Below the pieces are notes generated by a model. The model searched no databases and was not told the DNA's origin. It saw nothing but the letters and a program-made list of their open reading frames with translations. Of a stretch of DNA of 51,626 bases, positions 7,794 through 15,865 are shown in pieces. The translations under genes were made by a program, and so were the position numbers. Source of the DNA: Asaia bogorensis (lineage in GTDB: Bacteria > Pseudomonadota > Alphaproteobacteria > SHVZ01). How positions within the stretch are numbered: the stretch's first letter is position 1; the number at the start of each line of letters is the position of its first letter. The stretch is taken from contig CAMDFP010000004.1 in NCBI GenBank assembly GCA_945897335.1, positions 1-51,626 of the forward strand, given 5' to 3'.

Positions 7794-8474
7794 CTAGAAT
7801 TTTTCGACCGACGGCCGGAGATCGACCTCCTGCGCCCAGGCGCTCTTCGGCTGGGCATGAAGATGGAGATATGTGGCCGCGATGGCGTCGGGATCGAGCT
7901 TCCCGGCCTCATCGGCGCCGGCCCGGCCGATGCCGCCGTCGATGATCACATGCGCCACGTGCAGGCCCTTCGGCCCGAGCTCCCGCGCCAGGCTCTGCGC
8001 CAGGCCGCGCAGAGCGAACTTGCCCATGGCGAAAGGCGCCGACTCTGCATAGCCCTTCACGCTGGCGCTGGCGCCGGTGAACAGCAGGCTGCCGCGCCCG
8101 GCCGGCAGCATCAGGCGGACCGCGGCCTGCGCCACCAGGAAGCCTCCATAGGCAGAGATGTCGAGGGCCTGACGCACCGCCTCGCGGTCGAGCTCGGCGA
8201 CCGGGCCGCGTGCCCGCCGGCTGGCGTTGTAGACGACGAAGGACGGCGTGCCGAGCTCGCGGCAGACGCGTTCGAACAATGCATCCACCGAGGCACCGTC
8301 GGTCGCATCGCAGGCGATGGCCGTGGCACCGGTCGAGCGCGCGACCTCGGCGATCTTCTCCTTATCGCGGGATGCCACCGCGACCTTCATGCCGGTGGCC
8401 GCAGCCGCACGGGCCAGGGCCGCACCCAGGCCCGCGCCCGCCCCGACGATCACCGCAACGCCTGCATCCGCCAT
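7794..8474 (-). CDS. Atypical short-chain dehydrogenase/reductase lacking the catalytic Tyr
   Basis: Rossmann-fold protein of 226 residues with the nucleotide-binding GAGAGLG (residues 11-17), a NAS motif in the NNAG position (84-86) and the expected helix with Lys152. The canonical YxxxK reads FAMGK: the catalytic Tyr is Phe148 (codon TTC, complement of 8031-8033). The upstream Ser residues (136/138) remain. The usual proton donor is therefore missing, and the protein may bind cofactor or substrate only, or use a nearby Tyr (Y142). The ATG at 8474 has GGGGAG at good spacing. It follows the GST gene by 27 bases on the same strand and probably shares its transcript. Confidence 0.8.
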   Translation of the reverse strand: MADAGVAVIVGAGAGLGAALARAAAATGMKVAVASRDKEKIAEVARSTGATAIACDATDGASVDALFERVCRELGTPSFVVYNASRRARGPVAELDREAVRQALDISAYGGFLVAQAAVRLMLPAGRGSLLFTGASASVKGYAESAPFAMGKFALRGLAQSLARELGPKGLHVAHVIIDGGIGRAGADEAGKLDPDAIAATYLHLHAQPKSAWAQEVDLRPSVEKF

Positions 8475-8501
8475 GCGCAGTCTCCCCATTGACGGAGAAG
8501 A

Positions 8502-9164
8502 CTACGACGCGGTCGCCTCCGGCTCCACCGGCAGGCTCCGATGCGAATAGGGGTCGATCGAATAGGGATGAACCGGCGGCAGCGGGTTCGATTCCGCGGC
8601 GACACGGTCGAACCAGGCGCGGAGCGAGGGATGGCTCGAGAGATCGAAACCGCCCTCCTCCGCCCGGTGCACATAGGCGAAGACCGCGATGTCGGCGATC
8701 GAATAGCCGGTGTCCGTAAGGAACGCACGTCCGGCGAGATGCTGATCGAGCAGGTCCAGCACCCGCGTTCCGGCGGCCTCCCGCCCGGGCGCTTGAGCGG
8801 CATTGCGCTCGAGCTTCCCGGTCATCGTCCAGTGGCGGATGGTGGCAATGCTGGGCTGGACATAGTCCTGCTCGAAGAACAGCCACTGCATCACCTTCGC
8901 CCGCTCGAAGCGGTCGGCGGGAAGGTAGATCGTGCCCTCGGCCAGATAGCAGAGGATGGCGTTGGACTCGGCGATGAAGTGGCCGGGCCCGACCTCAAGC
9001 ACCGGCACGGCGCCGGCCGGATTCATCCGAAGGAACGCGGGCGTCCGCGACCCACCCTGGAAGATCGCGACCGGCACGGTCTCATAGGCGAGGCCAAGAT
9101 GGCCCAACAGCATGCGCACTTTGTAGGCATTCAGTGACGGCAGATAGTCATGCAGGCGAAGCAT
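8502..9164 (-). CDS. Glutathione S-transferase family protein
   Basis: Protein of 220 residues with an N-terminal thioredoxin-like domain (MLRLHDYLPSLNAYKVRMLL; the cis-Pro region NPAGAVPVLE; and the glutathione-contacting ESNAIL motif at about residues 66-71) and a C-terminal all-helical domain (SIADIAVFAYVHRAEEGG contains the N-capping box). It probably conjugates or isomerises electrophiles with glutathione in the cytoplasm; substrate unknown. The ATG at 9164 is preceded by GGAG at 7 bases. It is the first gene of a short operon with the atypical SDR and is divergent from the exporter at 9293. Confidence 0.85.
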   Translation of the reverse strand: MLRLHDYLPSLNAYKVRMLLGHLGLAYETVPVAIFQGGSRTPAFLRMNPAGAVPVLEVGPGHFIAESNAILCYLAEGTIYLPADRFERAKVMQWLFFEQDYVQPSIATIRHWTMTGKLERNAAQAPGREAAGTRVLDLLDQHLAGRAFLTDTGYSIADIAVFAYVHRAEEGGFDLSSHPSLRAWFDRVAAESNPLPPVHPYSIDPYSHRSLPVEPEATAS

Positions 9165-9292
9165 TGGGCATCTCCGGTAGGTCTGGCCCGGTGCATAGCT
9201 GGCATGCACCGTCTGCGGCTATCCGCTGCTTGCGGTGAAACCCCGAAGCTGGTTTTGTGCCGGCCGCTTCCCCCCATCCGCCTCGATCAGGA

Positions 9293-10477
9293 ATGTCCAC
9301 CTACAAGCCTTCCCTGCTGCTTGTCCTGGTCCTCGGGGCGCTGACCGCGTTCACCCCGATGTCGGTCGACATGTATCTGCCCAGCTTCCCGGCGCTCCAG
9401 CAGCATTTCGGCGCGCATCCTTCCGACGTCCAGCTGACGCTCTCCACCTTCTTCCTCGGGCTTGCCATCGGACAGGCGATCTACGGCCCGGTCTCCGACC
9501 GCTACGGCCGCCGGCCGCCGCTGATTTTCGGCGCCGTCGTCTACATCCTGGCTTCGCTCGGCTGCGCGCTCGCGCCCAGCATCCATGGGCTGATCGCATT
9601 TCGCTTCCTGCAGGCGCTCGGCGGCTGCGTCGGCATGGTGATCTCGCGCTCGATCGTGCGCGACCTGTTCGACGAGCGGGGTGCGGCGAAGATGTTCGCC
9701 ACCTTGATGGCGATCATGGGCGTCGCCCCGATCCTGGCGCCGCTGCTCGGCGGCCAGCTGCTGATCTACATGAACTGGCAGGCGATGTTCTGGATACTCA
9801 CCGGCTTCGGCTGCCTGATCCTGATCGCCGTGCTTTTCGGCCTCGAAGAGACCCTGCCGATGGAACGGCGCCGGTCGCTGCGTCCGTCATCGGTCTTCCA
9901 GACCTATGTCCGCATCCTCAGCGACCGCTACTTCATGGGCCACTCGCTGTCGCAGAGCCTGACCTTCGCCGGCATGTTCGCCTACATCACGGGATCACCC
10001 TTCGTGCTGATCTCGCTCTACGGGGTGCCGGCCGAATATTACGGCTTCGTCTTCGGCGCCAACGCCGTCGGGTTCATCGGCGCGGCGCAGATCAACGTGC
10101 GACTTCTCTCGCGCACCACGCCCGGCGTGATCCTGTCCTTCGGGCTCGCCGGGGCGGCGACCGCCGGGACCTTCGTCTTTCTCGCCGCGATCACCGGCAT
10201 CGGCGGGCTCGCCGGACTGCTGGTACCGCTGTTCTTCTTCCTGACCAGCCTGGGATTCATCGGCCCCAACTCGACCGCGCGTGCGCTGGCACCGCAGGGT
10301 GCCAATGCCGGCTCCGCATCGGCCGTGCTGGGCACCATCCAGTTCACCGCCGGCGGGATCTCCGGCGCCATCGTCGCGGCGCTGCCGAAAACCTCGGCGG
10401 TGCCGATGGCGGCGATGATCGGCGGCTGCGCGGTGCTGGGATTCATCCTGCACCGCACCCTGGTCGGTCGGCGCTAG
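9293..10477 (+). CDS. Bcr/CflA-type multidrug MFS exporter
   Basis: Inner-membrane proton-coupled exporter of about 394 residues with 12 predicted hydrophobic helices. Diagnostic features are FTPMSVDMYLPSFPALQ near the N-terminus, the MFS motif A GPVSDRYGRRP (about residues 63-73) and the long hydrophobic run around GIGGLAGLLVPLFFFLTSLGFIGPN. This signature is typical of the drug:H+ antiporter DHA1 Bcr/CflA group (bicyclomycin, chloramphenicol and similar compounds). The ATG at 9293 (MSTYKP) is preferred to an upstream GTG at 9257 because it begins directly before the first membrane helix. It is divergent from the GST gene across 128 bp in which I see no clear site. Confidence 0.88.
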   Translation: MSTYKPSLLLVLVLGALTAFTPMSVDMYLPSFPALQQHFGAHPSDVQLTLSTFFLGLAIGQAIYGPVSDRYGRRPPLIFGAVVYILASLGCALAPSIHGLIAFRFLQALGGCVGMVISRSIVRDLFDERGAAKMFATLMAIMGVAPILAPLLGGQLLIYMNWQAMFWILTGFGCLILIAVLFGLEETLPMERRRSLRPSSVFQTYVRILSDRYFMGHSLSQSLTFAGMFAYITGSPFVLISLYGVPAEYYGFVFGANAVGFIGAAQINVRLLSRTTPGVILSFGLAGAATAGTFVFLAAITGIGGLAGLLVPLFFFLTSLGFIGPNSTARALAPQGANAGSASAVLGTIQFTAGGISGAIVAALPKTSAVPMAAMIGGCAVLGFILHRTLVGRR

Positions 10478-10569
10478 CGAGCGCGCCCGCAACCCGCCAT
10501 CGATAGCGGGGGCGTCGGGCGCAACTCGCCATTGCCGCCGGGAGCCTTTCGTTTTCGCGGTTCCGTCGC

Positions 10570-10597
10570 TGGCCACCCCTCGCGACTCGGCTATAGT
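10570..10597 (+). promoter_or_regulatory. Candidate housekeeping promoter of the NHL/ABC operon
   Basis: TGGCCA (10570-10575) and TATAGT (10592-10597) are separated by 16 bp. The -10 is a good match and the -35 partial. It would start transcription about 48 bases before the GTG start at 10652. The rest of the 174-bp gap from 10478 shows no other clear signal. Confidence 0.4.
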
Positions 10598-10651
10598 GGA
10601 GACAGAAAATCGTCGGGCGCGGATCGGCGATCTCGCGAAGGAGAGAGACGG

Positions 10652-11626
10652 GTGAGCGTCATCCTCGGGACCGGCGAGTATCGCTATCGCGTCGCTGAAG
10701 GCTGGGGCCAGCTGCCGGACGGATGGCAGATCCGCGACGTCGGCGGCGTCGGTGTCGATGGCCAGGATCGCGTCTACATCTTCCACCGCGGCGCGCATCC
10801 GATGATCGTCTTCGACCGCGACGGAAATTTCCTGAAGTCCTGGGGGGACGGGATCTTCAACCGGCCGCACGGGGTCCACATGGGCCCCGACGACACGATC
10901 TATTGCACCGACGACGGCGATCACACGATGCGCAAATGCACGCTGGAGGGAAAGGTCCTGCTGCAGATCGGCATCGCTGGGCAACCCGCACCACATATGA
11001 GTGGAGCCCCTTTCCATCGCTGCACCCATACCGCCTGCGCGCCGAACGGCGACTTCTACGTCTCCGATGGCTACGGCAACGCGCGGGTGCATAAGTATTC
11101 CCCGGACGGGAAGCTGCTGTTCTCCTGGGGAGAGCCGGGAGCCGACCCCGGGCAGTTCAACCTTCCCCACAACATCACCTGCGACGCCGACGGCTGGGTC
11201 TATGTCGCCGACCGCGAGAGCCACCGCATCCAGGTCTTCGACGGCAACGGCAAGTATGAGACCCAGTGGAACAATCTCCACCGGCCGAGCGCGATCTACA
11301 TGCCGCCGGGCAAGTGTCCGATCTGCTATGTCGGCGAGATCGGCCCGTATCTGCAGAGCAACAGGAAGACTCCCAATCTCGGCCCGCGGGTGAGCATCCT
11401 CGACAACACCGGCAAGCTGCTGTCGCGACTCGGCATCGTTCCCACCGCCGGAATCGGCCCCGGCAAGTTCATGTCGCCACACGGCATCGCCGCCGACTCG
11501 AAGGGCGACCTCTATGTCGGCGAGGTGGCCGAGACCGCCTGGCCGTCGCTGTTCCCCGGCCAGCCGGCGCCGGAGCGGATGCATGCCGTGCAGAAGCTCG
11601 TACGCGTCCGCGGCGAGGCCGCCTGA
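10652..11626 (+). CDS. NHL-repeat six-bladed beta-propeller protein (peptidylglycine amidating lyase-like)
   Basis: Protein of 324 residues made of NHL-type repeats: VGGVGVDGQDRVYIFHRG, RPHGVHMGPDDTIYCTDDGDH, FYVSDGYGNARVHKYSPDGK, LPHNITCDADGWVYVADRESHRIQVFDGNG, and MSPHGIAADSKGDLYVGEV. The pattern matches the bacterial relatives of peptidyl-hydroxyglycine amidating lyase. There is no obvious signal peptide, so the location is uncertain. The GTG at 10652 is supported by AAGGAGAG 7 bases upstream. It is the first gene of a likely operon with an ABC importer beginning 4 bases later, so it may process the imported compound; this is inference. Confidence 0.8.
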   Translation: MSVILGTGEYRYRVAEGWGQLPDGWQIRDVGGVGVDGQDRVYIFHRGAHPMIVFDRDGNFLKSWGDGIFNRPHGVHMGPDDTIYCTDDGDHTMRKCTLEGKVLLQIGIAGQPAPHMSGAPFHRCTHTACAPNGDFYVSDGYGNARVHKYSPDGKLLFSWGEPGADPGQFNLPHNITCDADGWVYVADRESHRIQVFDGNGKYETQWNNLHRPSAIYMPPGKCPICYVGEIGPYLQSNRKTPNLGPRVSILDNTGKLLSRLGIVPTAGIGPGKFMSPHGIAADSKGDLYVGEVAETAWPSLFPGQPAPERMHAVQKLVRVRGEAA

Positions 11627-11629
11627 ACG

Positions 11630-12430
11630 ATGCCCGCTGCCGACGCCCGGCCCGAGGTCATCCGATATCTCGGCGTCGGGAAGACCTTCATGACCGCGTC
11701 GACCCGCCTGGAGGCCGTTCGCGACATCGACCTCTCCATCCGCGAAGGCGAGTTCGTCACGCTCGTCGGCCCGTCGGGCTGTGGCAAGTCGACCCTGCTC
11801 AACATGGTTGCCGGCATCTTCCCGCCGACCGTGGGCCAAGTCGCGTATCGCGGCAGCGAGGTCACGACCTATAACGGGCGGGTCGGCTATATGACGCAGA
11901 ATGACCATCTGCTGCCGTGGCGCGACGTTGCCGGCAACATCGCCGTGCCGCTGGAGATCAACGGCACGCCGAAGGCCGAGCTACGCCACAAGGTCGAGGA
12001 GCTGATCGAATTCGTCGGCCTCGCCGGCTTCGCAAAGAGCTACCCGTCGCAGCTCTCGGGTGGCATGCGCAAGCGCACGGTCCTCGCCCGGTTGCTGGCC
12101 TATGATCCCGAGACTCTGCTGCTCGACGAGCCTTTTGCGGCGCTGGACGCTCAGCTTCGCCTCCATTTGCAGATAGAGCTCCGCCGCATTGCGCGAACCC
12201 TGAACAAGACGACTCTCTTCGTCACCCACGACCTCGATGAGGCGGTGGCGCTGGCCGATCGCTGCGCGATCTTCACGGCGCGCCCCGGTACCATCAAGCG
12301 CGTCATCGATATTCCGTTGCCAGCCGAACGCAACCTGCTGCGTCTTCGCCACGACAAAGACTACGTTGCACTGACGGCACAGCTCTGGGACGAGATGGCT
12401 CCGGTCATCGTCGGCGGAGCGGAAGCATGA
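11630..12430 (+). CDS. ABC transporter ATPase (nitrate/sulfonate/taurine type)
   Basis: Cytoplasmic ATPase of 266 residues. Walker A is GPSGCGKST (47-55), the Q-loop lies in GYMTQNDHLLPWRDV, the signature is LSGGMRKR, Walker B is LLLDEPFAALD, and the H-loop is FVTHDLDEA. The TQNDHLLPWR Q-loop and the overall spacing match the SsuB/TauB/NrtD group. The stop overlaps the permease start (ATGA at 12427), giving translational coupling. Together with the permease and NMT1/SsuA-type binding protein that follow it forms a complete importer. Substrate cannot be read from sequence. Confidence 0.92.
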   Translation: MPAADARPEVIRYLGVGKTFMTASTRLEAVRDIDLSIREGEFVTLVGPSGCGKSTLLNMVAGIFPPTVGQVAYRGSEVTTYNGRVGYMTQNDHLLPWRDVAGNIAVPLEINGTPKAELRHKVEELIEFVGLAGFAKSYPSQLSGGMRKRTVLARLLAYDPETLLLDEPFAALDAQLRLHLQIELRRIARTLNKTTLFVTHDLDEAVALADRCAIFTARPGTIKRVIDIPLPAERNLLRLRHDKDYVALTAQLWDEMAPVIVGGAEA

Positions 12431-13200
12431 GGATGCGTCTCCATCTCTGGCGCGCGGCCCTGCTCCTCGGCTTCCTCCTTCTCTGGGAGGTCGCGTCCGA
12501 CCGGGCAATCCCGGCCTTCTTCATCAGCAGGCCCAGCCGCATCTTCGAGGTATTCTTCTCGTGGGTCGCCGACGGCAGCCTGTTCTTCCATGCCGGCATC
12601 ACCGCGACCGAGGCGTTCGCCGGGTTCCTCCTCGGCGGCACCATGGGCGTCGTCGTCGGGCTGATCCTCGGACGGATGGTCCGGCTTGCCGAGGTCGTCG
12701 ACCCGTTCATCACCGCCTTCTACAGCCTGCCGAAACTGGCGCTGGCGCCACTGTTCATTCTGTGGCTCGGCATCGGCATGGACATGAAGATCGTCTTCAC
12801 CGCGACGATCGTGTTCTTCCTTGTCTTCCTCAACACCTATACCGGCGTCCGCAACGTCAGCCGCGAGCTGGTCGCGATCCTGCGGCTGATGGGCGCGAAC
12901 GAGCGACATGTCCTCACCAAGGTGATCATCCCCTCGGCGATTACCTGGGTGTTCGCAGGGCTGCGCATATCGGTGCCCTATGCCCTGGTCGGCGCGGTCG
13001 TCGGCGAGCTCGTCGCCTCGAACCGCGGCCTAGGATACCTGCTCGCGCATTCGGCCGGCCGCTTCGACACCGCCGGCGTGTTCGCAGCCCTGGTCGCGAT
13101 AGTGATCCTATCGGCCCTGCTGAACACCGCGGTCGCCGTCGCCGCTACCCGCGCTATGCCCTGGCAGCGGATCGAGGCGGAACGCGAGGTCGGGATATGA
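12427..13200 (+). CDS. ABC transporter permease (SsuC/TauC type)
   Basis: Inner-membrane permease of 257 residues with about six hydrophobic segments. The binding-protein-dependent transport EAA loop appears as RLMGANERHVLTKVIIPSAITWVFAGLRISV. N-terminal RPSRIFEVF and a PKLALAPLFILWLGIGMDMKI stretch are typical of the nitrate/sulfonate/taurine family. It overlaps the ATPase gene by four bases and is followed after 31 bases by the binding protein gene. Confidence 0.92.
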   Translation: MRMRLHLWRAALLLGFLLLWEVASDRAIPAFFISRPSRIFEVFFSWVADGSLFFHAGITATEAFAGFLLGGTMGVVVGLILGRMVRLAEVVDPFITAFYSLPKLALAPLFILWLGIGMDMKIVFTATIVFFLVFLNTYTGVRNVSRELVAILRLMGANERHVLTKVIIPSAITWVFAGLRISVPYALVGAVVGELVASNRGLGYLLAHSAGRFDTAGVFAALVAIVILSALLNTAVAVAATRAMPWQRIEAEREVGI

Positions 13201-13231
13201 GAGTGCAATCGAGACTGAAGGGATGGAGACA

Positions 13232-14254
13232 ATGATCGCCTGGAACCGCGTCGCCGCCGCCCTCGTCGTGGCCCTGCTGGCCGCCGGGCCGGCGCTGGCT
13301 CAGGACAAGGTCCGCGTCAGCTATTCGACCGAGACCCTCGCCTACGTGCCCTACTACATGGCGCAGACGCTGGGATATTTCGACAAGTTCGGCATCCAGG
13401 TCGAGGGGGTGAAAAGCGATTCCGGGCCAAAGTCGCTGAGCGCGGTGATCAGCGGCAACGCCGAGGTGCTGCTCGGCGCGACGACGACCCCGGTCGCCGC
13501 CCGCAAGCAGGGTGCGGACATCGTGCTGTTCGCCCCGATCTACAGCCAGTACAGCTCCAACATCGTCATCAGCAAGAAGTGGCAGGATAAGAACAAGCTG
13601 ACCGACAAGAGCAGCTACGAGGAGCGGCTGGCCGCGCTCAAAGGCGCTACCATCGGCATCACCGGTCCTGGCAGCGGCACCGATCAGATCGTCCGCTACT
13701 TCGCCGACGCCGCCAAGATCAACGCCGACCGAGACCTGACGCTGGTGGCGCTGGGCGGGGATTCATCGATCCTGCTCTCGGCTTTCTCGCAGGGCCGTAT
13801 CGACGCGCTGGCGATCTCGGCGCCCACCAGCCATGTCGCCGTCAGGCAGTTTGGCGGCATGATCCTGTTCAACGTCGGCGCCGGGCAGGTGAAGGTGCTC
13901 GACGGCTACTTCCAGTCCGGATTCGCCGCCCGCGGCGACTGGCTGAAGAAGAACGAGGCCGTCGCGATCAGGTTCACCAAGGCGATGCAGATGAGCTTCG
14001 ACACGCTGCACGACGCCTCGAAGGCGAGCCAGACCCGCGACCTGATCCACAAGGCCTACTTCCCCAAGATCGACGCCGACATCTTCGCCGAGCTGTGGAC
14101 CGAGATGACCGAGGCCGCGCCGAAGACCGTCGAGCTCGACCGCAAGATGATCGCCGGCATCGTCGACTTCGCCAACAAGTTCTCGAAAGACCAGATCGAT
14201 CCGGGCCTGATCGACGCCGTCTACACCAACGAGATCGCCCGGAAGGCGCGGTAA
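13232..14254 (+). CDS. ABC transporter substrate-binding protein (NMT1/SsuA-like)
   Basis: Periplasmic binding protein of about 340 residues. A classical signal peptide (VAAALVVALLAAGPALAQ) is cleaved after AQ. The mature part starts VRVSYSTETLAYVPYYMAQTLGYFDKFGIQVE, which is characteristic of the NMT1/THI5-SsuA family that binds small organic ligands. The ATG at 13232 is chosen because TGGAGA lies just upstream; 13223 is an alternative three codons earlier. It completes the importer with the preceding ATPase and permease and precedes an SDR gene by 4 bases. Confidence 0.9.
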   Translation: MIAWNRVAAALVVALLAAGPALAQDKVRVSYSTETLAYVPYYMAQTLGYFDKFGIQVEGVKSDSGPKSLSAVISGNAEVLLGATTTPVAARKQGADIVLFAPIYSQYSSNIVISKKWQDKNKLTDKSSYEERLAALKGATIGITGPGSGTDQIVRYFADAAKINADRDLTLVALGGDSSILLSAFSQGRIDALAISAPTSHVAVRQFGGMILFNVGAGQVKVLDGYFQSGFAARGDWLKKNEAVAIRFTKAMQMSFDTLHDASKASQTRDLIHKAYFPKIDADIFAELWTEMTEAAPKTVELDRKMIAGIVDFANKFSKDQIDPGLIDAVYTNEIARKAR

Positions 14255-14258
14255 CGGC

Positions 14259-14993
14259 GTGGCCTCGCGGCTCGCCGGCAAGTCGGCCTTGGTCACGGGC
14301 GCCAGCGCCGGCATCGGGCGTGCCTCGGCGCTGGCGCTCGCGCGCGAAGGCGCTTCGATCGTCGCCACGGGCCGGCGGGTCCCTGAGCTCGAGACGCTGG
14401 TCGCCGAGATCGCTGCCGCCGGCGGCGAAGCCCGCTACCTGGCGGGCGATCTCGACCGGGAGGAGTTCCTGGTGTCGCTGGCACGGGAGGCCGGCGCAGT
14501 CGACATCTTCGTCAACAATGCCGGCATCCTTGTCTACGCGCCCTTCCTCGAGCTGCCGCCGGCGGACCTCGAGGCGATGATGCGCACCAACCTCGTGTCC
14601 GGGCTGCGGCTGACACAGCTGATCGCCGCCGGGATGGTCGAACGCGGGCGCGGCCACATCATCTACATCACCTCGGGCGCCGCTCGCCGCGCGGTGCCGC
14701 TGGGGCTGGTCTACAGCGCAACCAAGGCGGCGTTGTCGGCGGCGGCCCGGACGCTTCGGGTCGAGCTGCAGGACAAGGGCATCAAGGTCAGCGAGATCGC
14801 GCCGGGCACGGTCGACACGGAGATCCGCAAGAACAGCCACCACCCGGCCTATCTGGCGAAGATGAAGGCTCGCAAGTTCGATCCGCTGTCGGCTGAGGAC
14901 GTCGCCGCTGCGGTCGTCTTTGCGGCCGCCACTTCCGACATCTGCTCCACCGACCTCATCGAGCTCCGGCCTCGCCAGACGACCGAGCGGTGA
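14259..14993 (+). CDS. Short-chain dehydrogenase/reductase (classical)
   Basis: NAD(P)-dependent oxidoreductase of 244 residues with the full classical set: TGASAGIG (13-20), NNAG (86-89), catalytic Ser139 and YSATK (Y152, K156). GTG start at 14259, 5 bases after the binding protein stop, so it is probably expressed with the importer; its stop overlaps an alternative GTG start of the next gene. It probably oxidises or reduces an alcohol or carbonyl derived from the imported compound. Substrate is unknown. Confidence 0.88.
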   Translation: MASRLAGKSALVTGASAGIGRASALALAREGASIVATGRRVPELETLVAEIAAAGGEARYLAGDLDREEFLVSLAREAGAVDIFVNNAGILVYAPFLELPPADLEAMMRTNLVSGLRLTQLIAAGMVERGRGHIIYITSGAARRAVPLGLVYSATKAALSAAARTLRVELQDKGIKVSEIAPGTVDTEIRKNSHHPAYLAKMKARKFDPLSAEDVAAAVVFAAATSDICSTDLIELRPRQTTER

Positions 14994-15016
14994 GACACCA
15001 GAAGGACGAGACTTCC

Positions 15017-15865
15017 ATGCAGATCATGAGAGCCTCAGAGGCGCCGCGCTACGATGCCGGAAACCTCCGCCAGGGGAACGACGACAGCGAGGTCGTCCTT
15101 CTGCACGGCAAGGAAAACGCGCTGGACAATTTCCGTCTCTACTACTCAGGAACCACCGACGGCGAGTGGAAGGCGCCGCGTCACCGGCACAACTTCGAGC
15201 AGATCCGCCTGACTCTGGCCGGCGAATTCGAGTACGCCAAGGACAAGCGGCTGCCTGCCGGATGGGTCGGCTACTTTCCCGAGGCCGTTCACTACGGCCC
15301 GCAGATCCGCCTGCCCGGTCTGTCTTTGCTGACGTTACAGTTCGGCGGCGCCAGCCGCAGCGGCTACATGAGCCAGGCGCAGCGCCGCCGGGGATACGAC
15401 GAGCTCTGCGCCAGGGGGACGTTCGAGAAAGGCGCCTATACCTGGATCGACGACAAGGGTGGGCGCCATCGCCAGGATGCCTTCGAAGCGGTCTGGGAAC
15501 ACATGATGGGCCGGAAGCTCGAATATCCCGTGCCGCGATACTCCGAGCTGGTGGTGATGAACCCGGAGGGATTCGCCTGGCTCCCCGATCGCCGGGTCCC
15601 CGGCGTGTCGCGAAAGTGGCTCGGGAGCTTCACCGAGCGCGAAATCCGCACCGGCTTCCTCCGCCTCGCCGTCGGCGCGGCGGTGACGATCGGCAACGAC
15701 CGTGCCACCGAGATCCTGTTTATCACCGAAGGCGAAGTCACTCACGTGGGCGAGATCTATGGGAAGAACACCGCCTTCTGCTGCGAGCCCGGCGAGTCGA
15801 TCTCGCTGACGGCCGCGGCCGCCAGCGAGATCTTCTGCATCGAGATGCCGGGCTTCGACAGCTAG
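15017..15865 (+). CDS. Cupin-like protein
   Basis: Protein of 282 residues with two probable cupin halves. The first has an APRHRHNFEQIRLTLAGEFEY stretch, giving the HxH...E metal-binding pattern of cupin motif 1; the second (ATEILFITEGEVTHVGEIYGKNT) lacks His ligands. It is probably a non-heme metal enzyme or ligand-binding protein; function not assignable. ATG 15017 is used, with AAGGA upstream; a GTG at 14990 overlapping the SDR stop is possible. It is the last gene of the NHL/ABC/SDR run. Its TAG stop shares bases with the convergent amidase stop inside CTAG (15862-15865). Confidence 0.7.
   Translation: MQIMRASEAPRYDAGNLRQGNDDSEVVLLHGKENALDNFRLYYSGTTDGEWKAPRHRHNFEQIRLTLAGEFEYAKDKRLPAGWVGYFPEAVHYGPQIRLPGLSLLTLQFGGASRSGYMSQAQRRRGYDELCARGTFEKGAYTWIDDKGGRHRQDAFEAVWEHMMGRKLEYPVPRYSELVVMNPEGFAWLPDRRVPGVSRKWLGSFTEREIRTGFLRLAVGAAVTIGNDRATEILFITEGEVTHVGEIYGKNTAFCCEPGESISLTAAAASEIFCIEMPGFDS

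Noticed and set aside
10478-10651. Possible small RNA or extra gene between the exporter and the NHL protein
   Set aside because: Only a promoter-like pair is visible; no ORF with RBS or hairpin with T-tract.
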